A DNA stretch of 64,000 nucleotides. Origin: Vibrio coralliilyticus. GTDB lineage: Bacteria; Pseudomonadota; Gammaproteobacteria; Enterobacterales; Vibrionaceae. Positions 1-8,494 of this stretch are shown piece by piece (within the stretch, counting starts at the first letter, position 1; each line of letters opens with the position of its first letter). The notes under the pieces were generated by a model. The model was not told the DNA's origin. It ran no database searches and saw only the letters and a list, made by a program, of their open reading frames with translations. The translations under genes were made by a program, and so were the position numbers. The stretch covers positions 2,294,001 to 2,358,000 of the forward strand of contig NZ_CP024627.1 in NCBI RefSeq assembly GCF_024449095.1, given 5' to 3'.

Positions 1-72
1 TTTCTATGTAGACTTGCGCCAATTGAGTTAGAAAATTTAAAAATCGCTTTGTCAAGACATGGTAAAATATAA
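1..72 (+). CDS. C-terminal end of an unidentified upstream gene (incomplete at window edge)
   Basis: The first 72 bases read open as 23 codons ending in TAA at 70-72, directly against the fliM start at 73. The peptide ends in ENLKIALSRHGKI. The abutting stop and start suggest the gene is in the same operon as fliM. In Vibrio lateral clusters the candidates would be a regulator (LafK) or another flagellar gene, but 23 residues are too few to decide, and I do not assign a function. Confidence 0.4.
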   Translation, partial: FLCRLAPIELENLKIALSRHGKI

Positions 73-888
73 ATGGAAAGTAGCAGCAAGATATCTATTC
101 CAGACTATCAGACTCTAAGCATAGAATCTTTAGGGAAACCTATTCACGTAATTCGAGACAGATTGGATGATTTAATATCCACCTCGTGTAACGGCCTGAC
201 TTATGAGCTGCAGAACTGGTTAAAAACACATCACGCAGATGTCAATATAAATCAAGTTTCACTGCATACTTTTACACCAAGTGAAATGGATAAGTCTTTT
301 ATCAGTACTTTTAGGCATGACGAGGGTGGGCGAGTATTTATCTATACCGATAGTCAGATACTGATTAAATTAGCTGATAGCTTTTACAACGCAAGGATGG
401 AAAGAAGCCATAGTTCACTCAATAACAGTGATTTACGACTTCAGGAAAAAATTGGCAGACTGATTATTAACTGGTTGGCGCCCGAAGAAATGTGGTCTGA
501 CTGTGAATTTGAGCCAGCACAAGGGACAGGCCTTCACGCCACCATTGAAGTCAACCTCAACAATCACCAAGGTACCATCCACCTTAAGCTAGATGAACAG
601 CTTGTCGCCACCTTAACCGAACAATTGGATTTGCAACCCAAAGAGTCCATGTACGAGCCATTCTGCCAATCTCTGGCAGCAACGCCTGTCAAACTCAATG
701 TCTTACTTAGTAAAAAAACCATGCCGCTCAGTGAAGTCATTTCACTGCAACCTAACGATATATTACCCATCGAGTTATTGTCTTCCGCTCCTGTGAGCAT
801 TGGTCAAGAACAGCTTTTTTCTGGTCGAGTTGCAGAGAATGATGGGCAACTAGTTTTAATTCTTAATCACGATAAGGACTCTTTTTAA
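73..888 (+). CDS. fliM: Lateral flagellar motor switch protein FliM (short form)
   Basis: C-ring switch protein of the lateral flagellar motor, identified mainly by its position directly before fliN and fliP and by a C-terminal SpoA-like region (about residues 190-271). At 271 residues it is shorter than polar or enteric FliM (about 330). Two hallmarks are missing by eye: the N-terminal EIDALL-type peptide that binds phospho-CheY (here the protein begins MESSSKISIPDYQTLS), and the GGxGR loop of the middle domain (here ADSFYNARMERS). It abuts the preceding stop codon and overlaps fliN by one base, so translation is probably coupled. The family call is firm from context; the inferred loss of CheY contact needs a structural alignment. 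Confidence 0.8.
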   Translation: MESSSKISIPDYQTLSIESLGKPIHVIRDRLDDLISTSCNGLTYELQNWLKTHHADVNINQVSLHTFTPSEMDKSFISTFRHDEGGRVFIYTDSQILIKLADSFYNARMERSHSSLNNSDLRLQEKIGRLIINWLAPEEMWSDCEFEPAQGTGLHATIEVNLNNHQGTIHLKLDEQLVATLTEQLDLQPKESMYEPFCQSLAATPVKLNVLLSKKTMPLSEVISLQPNDILPIELLSSAPVSIGQEQLFSGRVAENDGQLVLILNHDKDSF

Positions 889-1256
889 TGAGCGAGACAA
901 CAGAAACTGCCACATTTAATGGCGAAGAGCTGAACTTTGATGATTTTCAACTGGAAGATTCACACACCGATATTCTCGATGCCGCGGTACCAACACCAGA
1001 ACGTGATCTGAGCTTTTTCAAAAATATTCCGGTTACCGTCACTCTGGAAGTCGCCAGTAAAGATATTGCTTTGGGCGATCTAATGAAAGCTGGCGAAGGC
1101 AGTGTTATTGAGCTTGATAAACTCAATGGCGAGCCCCTCGATGTTAAAGTCAACGGATCGTTGATGGGCCATGCTGAAGTGGTGGTTGTGAACGAAAAAT
1201 ATGGCCTGAGATTGATTGATATTGTCGATTCGGCTCTGACCTCCGCAGTTGAATAA
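888..1256 (+). CDS. fliN: Lateral flagellar motor switch protein FliN
   Basis: FliN forms the lower rim of the C ring with FliM and helps dock the export ATPase complex. The 122-residue product has an acidic N-terminal stretch (residues 1-45) and a C-terminal SpoA/FliN domain (about 45-120) with the typical run IPVTVTLEVASKDIALGDLM and a G-S-VIELDKLNGEPLDV pattern. The start codon shares its first base with the fliM stop codon (TAATG), a translational coupling signature. Length and domain layout are normal for the family. Confidence 0.92.
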   Translation: MSETTETATFNGEELNFDDFQLEDSHTDILDAAVPTPERDLSFFKNIPVTVTLEVASKDIALGDLMKAGEGSVIELDKLNGEPLDVKVNGSLMGHAEVVVVNEKYGLRLIDIVDSALTSAVE

Positions 1257-1270
1257 GGGTTCACAGAAAC

Positions 1271-2029
1271 ATGACTAAGTCACCTTCCTTGCAAGGATGG
1301 GGGATCCTAATCGGCTTGGTTAGCCTGCTCTTCGCTTTCCCTTCTGTTGCGAATGAGTCAGGCTTAACCATTTTGTCTGTCAGTGACGGAGCTACTCAGC
1401 AAGAATACAGTGTAAAACTGCAGATTCTGTTATTGATGACAGCCCTGAGTTTTCTCCCAGCTTTTATTCTGATGGCCACCAGCTTTACTCGCATTATTGT
1501 GGTTCTTGCAATCCTTCGTCAGGCTTTAGGGCTCCAACAAAGCCCACCGAACCGAGTATTGGTGGGTATTGCACTCGCGCTTTCCCTACTGATCATGCGC
1601 CCTGTCTGGACAGATATTTACCAAAATGCTTTCCAGCCATACGACAAAGGGGAAATTACCTTAATGCAGGCGTTTTCAGTCGCAGAAAAGCCCGTACGAA
1701 ACTTCATGTTGGCACAAACTCAGCAAACATCCTTGGAACAAATGTTGCGCATTGCTAATGAGCCGCTCGATACCGCGTTGGAGGACATCTCGTTTGCAGT
1801 GGTACTGCCCGCTTTTGTCATCAGTGAGCTCAAAACCGCTTTTCAAATCGGCTTCATGCTGTTTATTCCGTTTCTAATCATTGACCTTGTCGTCGCCAGT
1901 GTCCTGATGGCAATGGGTATGATGATGCTATCACCGCTGATCATCTCACTTCCATTCAAACTGGTGGTGTTTGTTCTAGTCGATGGCTGGGCGATGACGG
2001 TCGGCACATTATCCGCCAGCTTTGGGTAA
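1271..2029 (+). CDS. fliP: Lateral flagellar type III export gate protein FliP
   Basis: FliP is the main subunit of the export gate at the centre of the basal body. The 252-residue product begins with a cleavable signal peptide (hydrophobic to about residue 26, SVA before NESG), as is usual for FliP. It then shows the conserved block MTALSFLPAFILMATSFTR followed by several membrane helices and a late pair of helices around residues 195-245. It lies 14 bases after fliN and 12 before fliQ in an unbroken operon. Confidence 0.95.
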   Translation: MTKSPSLQGWGILIGLVSLLFAFPSVANESGLTILSVSDGATQQEYSVKLQILLLMTALSFLPAFILMATSFTRIIVVLAILRQALGLQQSPPNRVLVGIALALSLLIMRPVWTDIYQNAFQPYDKGEITLMQAFSVAEKPVRNFMLAQTQQTSLEQMLRIANEPLDTALEDISFAVVLPAFVISELKTAFQIGFMLFIPFLIIDLVVASVLMAMGMMMLSPLIISLPFKLVVFVLVDGWAMTVGTLSASFG

Positions 2030-2041
2030 ACAGGAGTTCGC

Positions 2042-2311
2042 ATGACACCAGAAATGACCGTCACCCTGTTTTCCAATGCGGTATGGCTGATCATCACCAT
2101 GGTCGCAGTACTGGTTGTGCCAGGCCTGATTGTCGGCCTTGGCATTGCAATTTTTCAGGCCGCCACGCAAATCAATGAGCAAACACTGAGCTTTCTACCA
2201 AGGCTTCTGGTCACGTTACTTATGGTAATTTTTGCGGGGCACTGGATGCTACGTAAAATCATGGAGCTGTTCGACTACCTGTTCCACAATATTCCAGGAA
2301 TGATTGGCTGA
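2042..2311 (+). CDS. fliQ: Lateral flagellar type III export gate protein FliQ
   Basis: Small export-gate subunit of 89 residues with two membrane helices (about 12-40 and 52-75) and the family signature ATQINEQTLSFLPRLL between them. An AGGAG-type ribosome binding site precedes the ATG. Its stop codon overlaps the fliR start by one base (TGATG). Length matches the family. Confidence 0.95.
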   Translation: MTPEMTVTLFSNAVWLIITMVAVLVVPGLIVGLGIAIFQAATQINEQTLSFLPRLLVTLLMVIFAGHWMLRKIMELFDYLFHNIPGMIG

Positions 2312-3087
2312 TGGAGGTTACCTTCGCAGAAATCTCTCGCCTCCTTGGGCAGCTATGGTGGCCTTTTTTCCGCATTGGTGCGGTATTTATCTCCATGCCT
2401 TTCTTTGGTGACTCATTGATACCCGTCTGGGTGCGTAGCTTACTGGCACTGTCGATTGTGATGATCTCCGCTCCTTTGATGCCGCCAATGCCAGCGGTCG
2501 AGTTTTTCTCGATGACTTCTCTGTTTCTCGCTTTTGAACAAGCCATTTGGGGACTGTTCTTTGGCCTGATTTTGCATATGCTGTTTACCATTTTTACGAC
2601 GCTGGGCCAGATTGTCTCCATGCAGATGGGCTTAGGCATGGCAATGATGAACGACCCTGTCAACGGCATGTCCGTAGCAATTCTTGGTCGTATTTTTCTG
2701 ATTTTCTGCACCTTATTGTTTTTATCTCTCGAAGGTCATTTGGTGGTGCTTGATGTCCTTATCCAAAGCTTTGTTGTTTGGCCAGTCGGCTCCGGTCTGA
2801 CTTCAGCCTCTCTGCAAGGCATCGTTAATTTATTTAGTTGGATGTTTGCATCTGCACTGGCACTCGCCCTTCCAGCCATTGTCTCCATGTTGTTAGCAAA
2901 CATCAGCTTTGGTGTGATGAACCGAGCAGCACCGTCACTGAATGTCTATGCATTAGGCTTTCCAATGACCATGCTACTAGGGCTATTCAGCGTGCTCATT
3001 TCTGTGTCTGGTGTGCCGAGCCGATATACTGTGCTGGTCAACGACACCCTACGTTTTCTGAATCAATTCATGGCGGGGGGCGGATGA
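2311..3087 (+). CDS. fliR: Lateral flagellar type III export gate protein FliR
   Basis: Export-gate component that completes the FliP5Q4R1 complex. The 258-residue product is strongly hydrophobic with about six membrane helices and conserved FliR features such as RIGAVFISMPFFGD near the N-terminus and QMGLGMAMMNDPVNG in the middle. Its start overlaps the fliQ stop, and its end overlaps the flhB start by four bases (ATGA). Confidence 0.95.
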   Translation: MEVTFAEISRLLGQLWWPFFRIGAVFISMPFFGDSLIPVWVRSLLALSIVMISAPLMPPMPAVEFFSMTSLFLAFEQAIWGLFFGLILHMLFTIFTTLGQIVSMQMGLGMAMMNDPVNGMSVAILGRIFLIFCTLLFLSLEGHLVVLDVLIQSFVVWPVGSGLTSASLQGIVNLFSWMFASALALALPAIVSMLLANISFGVMNRAAPSLNVYALGFPMTMLLGLFSVLISVSGVPSRYTVLVNDTLRFLNQFMAGGG

Positions 3088-4211
3088 GCGAGCAATCTTC
3101 TCAGGACAAAACAGAAAAAGCCTCACCGCAGAAGCTCAAGAAAGCGCGTCAGGAAGGTCAGATACCCAGAGCGAAAGAATTCACGACCGCCGCAATTTTT
3201 CTCGCAGTCACCGTGTACTTCTCCAGTCAGCTCCCAGTGATTTGGGACAGTATTGCAGGTATTTTTCGTTTTAACATGACATTGACGAAGCAAGACTTAG
3301 CGAACCCGAAGCAAATGGTGGAGCAGCTCGGACATAGCCTCGGCATGATCATTACTCTGCTTCTACCTATGTTTATCGTGATTATTGCGGTAACGCTTAC
3401 TAGCACTATGGTACTGGGTGGCTGGATGTTTCGTTTAACGAACGCTTTTCCTAAACTGAGTAAGCTTAATCCACTCAGCGGTATCAAACGGATATTCTCA
3501 ACCCGCTCTCTGGTTGAACTCCTCAAATCGACCCTCAAAGTGCTGGTCATTTTTGGCGTGCTATATGGCTATCTTGATAATCACCTGCAACCCTTACTCG
3601 GTATGCAGAGACTGTCGCTGGAGCAAGGTGTCATTTCCGTAATGCAAATCCTGTTCGATGGTCTGCTAATGATGGGGTTTGCCTTACTGCTGTTCGGCGT
3701 TATTGACATCCCCTATCAACGTTGGGAGCACATGAAAGAGCTCAAAATGACCAAGCAGGAGCTCAAAGAAGAGTACAAAAATAATGAAGGACGGCCTGAG
3801 GTCAAGCAGCGTATTCGTCAGATTCAGCAACAATTTGCTCGGCGTAAAATCGATAAAATGGTACCGACTGCCGATGTGGTCATCACCAACCCGACCCACT
3901 ACGCCGTCGCGATGAAATATGACCCTGATTTATCAGACGCTCCATTTGTGGTCGCCAAAGGCGTGGATGAAACAGCGATGCATATTCAACGTATCGCCCG
4001 TGAAAATCAGGTTGAAATCATCAACTCGCCACCGCTGACCCGTTCTATTTACTACACCACGGCGATCGAACAGGCTGTACCAAGCCAGCTCTACATCGCG
4101 GTGGCGCATATTCTGACGTATGTCATGCAACTCAAAGCATTCCGTACCGGCAATGGCGATAAGCCGATGCCTTTGCCCCATTTTGCTATTCCAAAGCATT
4201 TGCAACACTGA
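3084..4211 (+). CDS. flhB: Lateral flagellar export switch protein FlhB
   Basis: FlhB switches export specificity from rod/hook to filament substrates by autocleavage. The 375-residue product has four membrane helices in the first 210 residues, then a cytoplasmic domain with the cleavage motif NPTH at residues 269-272 (VITNPTHYAVAM). I place the start at 3084, where MSEQSSQDKTEKASPQKLKK matches the conserved FlhB N-terminus and the ATG overlaps the fliR stop. The reading frame stays open back to 2838, but that stretch lies inside fliR and looks non-coding. Confidence 0.95.
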   Translation: MSEQSSQDKTEKASPQKLKKARQEGQIPRAKEFTTAAIFLAVTVYFSSQLPVIWDSIAGIFRFNMTLTKQDLANPKQMVEQLGHSLGMIITLLLPMFIVIIAVTLTSTMVLGGWMFRLTNAFPKLSKLNPLSGIKRIFSTRSLVELLKSTLKVLVIFGVLYGYLDNHLQPLLGMQRLSLEQGVISVMQILFDGLLMMGFALLLFGVIDIPYQRWEHMKELKMTKQELKEEYKNNEGRPEVKQRIRQIQQQFARRKIDKMVPTADVVITNPTHYAVAMKYDPDLSDAPFVVAKGVDETAMHIQRIARENQVEIINSPPLTRSIYYTTAIEQAVPSQLYIAVAHILTYVMQLKAFRTGNGDKPMPLPHFAIPKHLQH

Positions 4212-4241
4212 TCATCCGTATTTACCCAAGGACACCCACCT

Positions 4242-6332
4242 ATGCTCAATCGGTTAAAACAGATACAAGATTCTACAAAAGGCTTTGTCGGTATTCCGCT
4301 AGTCTTACTTATGGTGCTGGCAATGGTCATCCTGCCGCTGCCACCCCTGCTACTGGATGCCTTGTTCACTTTTAATATCGTACTCGCTATTTTGGTACTG
4401 TTGGTCAGTACAACCGCTAAGCGCCCCCTCGACTTTTCCATTTTCCCCACCATTTTGCTAGTGGCAACCCTATTACGCCTGACGCTCAACGTTGCCTCAA
4501 CTCGAGTCGTCCTGCTCGAAGGTCACAACGGAGGCGATGCTGCAGGTAAAGTAATTCAGGCCTTTGGTGAAGTAGTCATTGGCGGCAACTATGTGGTCGG
4601 TATGGTGATTTTCGTCATCCTGATGATCATCAACTTCGTAGTAATCACCAAAGGTGGCGAACGTATTTCAGAAGTATCAGCGCGTTTCACACTTGACGCT
4701 TTACCTGGCAAGCAAATGGCAATCGATGCGGATCTCAATGCAGGTTTGATCGATCAGGAAGCCGCCCGTCAGCGTAGGCGTGAAGTGGCTAATGAAGCCG
4801 ATTTTCACGGTTCTATGGACGGTGCGTCAAAGTTTGTTAGAGGGGATGCTATCGCCGGATTACTGATCCTGTTTATTAACATCACTGGTGGTATCAGCAT
4901 CGGTGTGTTTGAACACGGACTCACCACTTCTGAAGCGTTTAAAACTTACGCATTACTCACTATTGGTGACGGCTTAGTCGCCCAAATACCATCACTACTT
5001 TTGGCAACCGCAGCGGCCATTATCGTTACTCGTATCAACGACAGCGATAATGATATGTCAGAAACTATGCAAAAGCAGTTATTGGCTTCACCCGCGACCC
5101 TGTTTACGGTGGCTGCGGTGATGTTAATTATCGGCATGGTGCCTGGTATGCCTCACCTCGCCTTCTTTACTTTTGCCGCGGTGCTCGGATTTGCAGCTTG
5201 GCGACAGCGCAAGAACCCGGCTCATGATGCTCAAATTGAAGACGTCGAAGTACTCACTCAAGCCATGCAGCAGGAAGAAACCCCACTCAGTTGGGAAGAC
5301 ATTCCACATGTGCACACGCTGTCGCTGGCTCTTGGTTACCGACTGGTTCACCTGGTCAATAAGGAACAGGGCGCGCCACTCACCCAACGCATTCGTGGTG
5401 TAAGACGTAACCTGTCTGAGCAAGTCGGCTTCTTGCTACCAGAAGTGCGTATTCGTGACAACCTGAGCCTAAAACCCAACCAGTACACCATTTCACTCAA
5501 TGGCGAAACGATAGAGCAAGGCTTTATTGAGCCAGAGCGATTGATGGCGATTGCGGTTGGCGAAACGTATGGCGAAGTCGATGGTATCCTCGGCAGTGAT
5601 CCCGCCTACCAGTTGCCAGCGGTCTGGATTGAGCATACAGATAAAGCCAAAGCGTTAAATATGGGTTATCAGGTGGTAGATGATGCGACTGTCATCGCAA
5701 CCCATATCAGCAAAGTGATCAAAACCCACCTTTCAGAACTGTTTAATCACGACGATGTCGATGCCATGATGCAAAGGCTAACCCAACAAGCGCCGAAATT
5801 AGCGGAAGCGCTCGGCGCAGCACTCAACCCAGCACAGCAGCTGAAAGTGTATCGTCAACTGCTACTGGATCAGGTACCTCTACAAGATATCCGTACCATT
5901 GCCAACACCATGCTTGAGTCGTCTGAAAACACCAAAGATCCGATACTTCTCGCGGCTGACGTGCGTTGTGCGTTGCGCCGAACCCTCGTGAGCTTGATCG
6001 CTGGGCAGAAGGTGGAACTGAAGGTGTATGCACTCTCCGATGAACTGGAACAAATGCTGATAACCTCTCTTCAGCAGGCGCAAGCAAGTGGCAGTGTCAA
6101 TCTAGACAGTTTCCCTGTTGAGCCCAATATTCTGGCTCAATTCCAACAAAACTTACCTTTGGTAAAACAACAGCTAAAACAACAAGGCTTGGCACCGATA
6201 CTTCTGGTTATGCCGCAGCTTAGACCGCTGATTGCCCGCTATGCTCGTACGTTTTCTCAGGGATTGGCGGTATTGTCATATAACGAAATACCAGAAACAA
6301 AACAAATCAACGTGGTAGGTAACCTTGGATAA
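4242..6332 (+). CDS. flhA: Lateral flagellar export apparatus protein FlhA
   Basis: Nonameric export-gate protein that uses the proton motive force and receives export chaperones. The 696-residue product has about eight membrane helices up to residue 310, including the conserved FHIPEP region between helices (GNYVVGMVIF, KGGERISEVSARFTLDALPGKQ, shown in pieces), followed by a cytoplasmic domain of about 350 residues. Length is normal. A 30-base gap with AAGGA separates it from flhB. The next gene begins eight bases before its stop codon. Confidence 0.96.
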   Translation: MLNRLKQIQDSTKGFVGIPLVLLMVLAMVILPLPPLLLDALFTFNIVLAILVLLVSTTAKRPLDFSIFPTILLVATLLRLTLNVASTRVVLLEGHNGGDAAGKVIQAFGEVVIGGNYVVGMVIFVILMIINFVVITKGGERISEVSARFTLDALPGKQMAIDADLNAGLIDQEAARQRRREVANEADFHGSMDGASKFVRGDAIAGLLILFINITGGISIGVFEHGLTTSEAFKTYALLTIGDGLVAQIPSLLLATAAAIIVTRINDSDNDMSETMQKQLLASPATLFTVAAVMLIIGMVPGMPHLAFFTFAAVLGFAAWRQRKNPAHDAQIEDVEVLTQAMQQEETPLSWEDIPHVHTLSLALGYRLVHLVNKEQGAPLTQRIRGVRRNLSEQVGFLLPEVRIRDNLSLKPNQYTISLNGETIEQGFIEPERLMAIAVGETYGEVDGILGSDPAYQLPAVWIEHTDKAKALNMGYQVVDDATVIATHISKVIKTHLSELFNHDDVDAMMQRLTQQAPKLAEALGAALNPAQQLKVYRQLLLDQVPLQDIRTIANTMLESSENTKDPILLAADVRCALRRTLVSLIAGQKVELKVYALSDELEQMLITSLQQAQASGSVNLDSFPVEPNILAQFQQNLPLVKQQLKQQGLAPILLVMPQLRPLIARYARTFSQGLAVLSYNEIPETKQINVVGNLG

Positions 6333-7131
6333 CCTCAACTCACATCAGGCGATGTATAGCTACATCGCCAAACTCATGGAAGAACACCTTGAAACCGAAG
6401 ACGATCAACTCATCCATCAAGCGCTGATTCACAATGACATCCGACATGCATGTCAAGCGATCCGCGCAGCGGACTCTGGTGAAGTAGAATTTCAACACCT
6501 GACCCTTAGGTTTGGCGGTGATGGCGAACAAAGTGTGTATCAATTCAACCTCTCTCAACAGGTAAAATACTGTCTTGACTTGTTCAGCCTGTACCTAGCA
6601 CTACGCCAAACTCACTTTCAGCTAGAAACGTTTCATCCAGATTTGATCAGCAATGTTGTGGTACCTCTTCAAGTCGAGGCACTCATCTGGCCACCGGGTG
6701 AATATTTTTTAGAGCAAGTTATCCTCTGCCATAAGAAAGCATTCACGCATGTTATTCCTTCACTGCAACTCAGCCATTCTTTAGGGTTGGACTCGTCGGT
6801 AGAAAGCCTGATCGAGTGTGTGGAAGAATACGCTTACGCATTGTGGTTTGAAGTCACTCCGCCCTACCCTTTACTTGAACAACTGGCTTGCTATCAACCT
6901 GCGATGCTGAAACTCTCAGTGTCACTGGAAGAAAAACAAGATCGAATGGCCTTGTTGCCCATCGTACGTTTTTTGAAAAAACACAAATTGAAGTGGGTCG
7001 CCAGCCGGGTCGCAAGTCAAAAAGAATTGAACCAGTATAAATTGCTCGGCGCCAGTTACTATTTTGGCTACTTCAGTGACATCCCAACCCCGCTCTCTTT
7101 TAAAACGTTTACCAGCGAATACGACATCTAG
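6325..7131 (+). CDS. Degenerate EAL-domain protein, probable flagellar regulator
   Basis: A 268-residue soluble protein whose pattern fits the EAL (cyclic-di-GMP phosphodiesterase) fold with the catalytic residues lost. The EAL-L-RW strand becomes QHLTLRF (57-63), the KxD motif becomes KLS (196-198), the AEGVE loop becomes ASRVA (226-230), and the QGY motif near the end becomes FGY (about 247-249, within GASYYFGYF). It should therefore neither bind nor cut cyclic-di-GMP in the usual way. Enteric YdiV/RflP is a known precedent for a dead EAL protein acting on flagellar control by protein contact. The TTG start at 6325 lies in the flhA tail with GGTAGGT ahead; an ATG at 6352 is the alternative. 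Position before lafA suggests a role in lateral gene control or export; this is inference. Confidence 0.72.
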   Translation: MDNLNSHQAMYSYIAKLMEEHLETEDDQLIHQALIHNDIRHACQAIRAADSGEVEFQHLTLRFGGDGEQSVYQFNLSQQVKYCLDLFSLYLALRQTHFQLETFHPDLISNVVVPLQVEALIWPPGEYFLEQVILCHKKAFTHVIPSLQLSHSLGLDSSVESLIECVEEYAYALWFEVTPPYPLLEQLACYQPAMLKLSVSLEEKQDRMALLPIVRFLKKHKLKWVASRVASQKELNQYKLLGASYYFGYFSDIPTPLSFKTFTSEYDI

Positions 7132-7136
7132 TCAAT

Positions 7137-7170
7137 CCACTAATTGGCACCGAAAAGAGCCAATTAGTGG
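7137..7170 (+). repeat. Perfect 12-bp inverted repeat downstream of the EAL-like gene
   Basis: CCACTAATTGGC at 7137-7148 and GCCAATTAGTGG at 7159-7170 form a perfect stem around a 10-base loop. No T-run follows, so it is not a standard intrinsic terminator. It begins five bases after the stop codon of the upstream gene and could protect the mRNA 3' end, end transcription with Rho, or bind a protein ahead of lafA. Confidence 0.6.
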
Positions 7171-7217
7171 AATCAGCTTCACTAAATCAGCACCAAATTC
7201 CTAAATATTCCCGTTAT

Positions 7218-7244
7218 TTACACTTTTTAATTAATCTTCGATAT
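7218..7244 (+). promoter_or_regulatory. Candidate sigma-28 promoter of lafA
   Basis: TTAC (7218-7221), 15 bases, then TTCGATAT (7237-7244) resembles the flagellar sigma-28 layout TAAA-N15-GCCGATAA, with the CGATA core kept. It would give a leader of about 70-75 bases before lafA, which includes the small hairpin AGGG-AAA-CCCT near 7270. Lateral flagellin genes in Vibrio are driven by the lateral sigma-28 (LafS); the match itself is only moderate. Confidence 0.4.
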
Positions 7245-7323
7245 TTATCGTCCGCCTCCTGTTAGTGACCAGGGAAACCCTGAAGCCAAAATCTGAGTAT
7301 TGTGAAAACCGAAGGAGACCATA

Positions 7324-8151
7324 ATGGCTTTATCAATGCACACTAACTACGCATCACTCGTTACACAGAACACACTAAGCAGCACAAACGATCTACTGAC
7401 AACCGCTATGGAGCGCCTAAGTACTGGTATGCGTATCAACTCTGCAGCGGATGATGCCGCAGGTCTGACTATCGCTAACAAATTAGAAGCGCAAACTCGT
7501 GGCATGTCAGTTGCGATGCGTAACTCTCAAGATGCAATCTCAATGCTGCAAACAGCAGACGGCGCACTAGAAGAGCTAACTAACATTGCTTACCGCATGA
7601 AAGACCTTGCTACTCAAGGTGCGAACGGCACAAACGGTACCACTGAGCTTTCAGCGCTAAACTCAGAATATCAAGAGCTTGAGAAAGAAGCGGTACGTAT
7701 TATGGGTGAAACCACATACGGTGCAGGTCAAAAGCTACTGACTGGTGGTAAACTTGCTGCAGCAGTAGATTTTCAAATCGGCGCATCAGGTGCAGAGAAG
7801 CTCACTGTTGACGTGTCTACTGCACTAGGCGACGTAGACTTCACTACAACAGGTGACCTTGATACTAATGCTAACTCTAACGCTCAAATCGCTGTTGTTG
7901 ATGGCTTATTTGATAAAATCAACACTGTTCGTTCATCACTAGGTGCAAACATTAACCGTCTCGAGCACACCATCAATAACCTAGCAAACGTGTCTGAAAA
8001 CACGGCGGCTGCGAAAGGCCGAATCACAGATGCTGATTTCGCGGTTGAATCTTCAAACATGACGAAGAACCAAATGCTAATGCAAGCAGGCACTACGGTT
8101 CTTGCTCAAACGAACCAAATGCCAAGCATGGCAATGTCTCTACTTCGCTAA
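7324..8151 (+). CDS. lafA: Lateral flagellin LafA
   Basis: Filament subunit of the lateral (swarming) flagella. The 275-residue product has conserved flagellin ends: N-terminal D0/D1 ([12 protein letters not shown], then the [12 protein letters not shown] signature) and C-terminal D1/D0 ending [16 protein letters not shown]. The middle D2 region is short (about residues 140-190), as in other lateral flagellins. An AAGGAG ribosome binding site lies at 7311-7316. It is monocistronic, with a strong terminator directly behind it. Confidence 0.95.
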   Translation: MALSMHTNYASLVTQNTLSSTNDLLTTAMERLSTGMRINSAADDAAGLTIANKLEAQTRGMSVAMRNSQDAISMLQTADGALEELTNIAYRMKDLATQGANGTNGTTELSALNSEYQELEKEAVRIMGETTYGAGQKLLTGGKLAAAVDFQIGASGAEKLTVDVSTALGDVDFTTTGDLDTNANSNAQIAVVDGLFDKINTVRSSLGANINRLEHTINNLANVSENTAAAKGRITDADFAVESSNMTKNQMLMQAGTTVLAQTNQMPSMAMSLLR

Positions 8152-8194
8152 TAAGCGATAGACACTCTTCTATTTATTTTACTCCAGTGATTTT

Positions 8195-8219
8195 AGCCTC
8201 CCTTGCGGAGGCTTTTTTT
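8195..8219 (+). terminator. Intrinsic terminator of lafA
   Basis: AGCCTCC at 8195-8201 pairs with GGAGGCT at 8207-8213 around a five-base loop, followed by a run of T. This ends the single-gene lafA transcript. Confidence 0.9.
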
Positions 8220-8401
8220 GGTTTTAAAGTCTCTCATCAAACGCTTTTTTCATTTAACAACCCCTGCCATTTGGTCGCCTTAAAACATTGAGCAAAGCTG
8301 ATCTTCATTCAAGGAAACAGCGGAACTCAGCCATGGGAAGTCACACTTCCGCAAAACCAAGAAAAAAAACATAACTTATTGATATTTAAAAGCTAAGTGA
8401 A

Positions 8402-8417
8402 TGGCACTTATCTTGCT
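8402..8417 (+). promoter_or_regulatory. Sigma-54 promoter ahead of the fliD operon
   Basis: TGGCACTTATCTTGCT matches the sigma-54 consensus TGGCACG-N4-TTGCA, with GG and GC in the required spacing of ten bases. It lies about 78 bases before the fliD start. The rest of the 275-base gap after the lafA terminator has no evident gene. Vibrio lateral intermediate genes are activated by sigma-54 with LafK, so this site fits a LafK target. Confidence 0.75.
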
Positions 8418-8494
8418 ATTTTTCTAATCAAATCAGAATGATGATAGCGATATGAACCACAACGGTCATACACAAAAGACAAGGGAGTACTCTG

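Noticed and set aside
2838..3083. Upstream extension of the flhB reading frame
   Set aside because: It lies inside fliR in another frame, has no family likeness, and the conserved FlhB start MSEQSSQDKTEK is at 3084 with a four-base overlap typical of this operon.
7143..7160. Sigma-54 site at TTGGCACCGAAAAGAGCC before lafA
   Set aside because: The distance between GG and GC is 11 rather than 10 and there is no TTGC element; the bases are part of the 12-bp hairpin.
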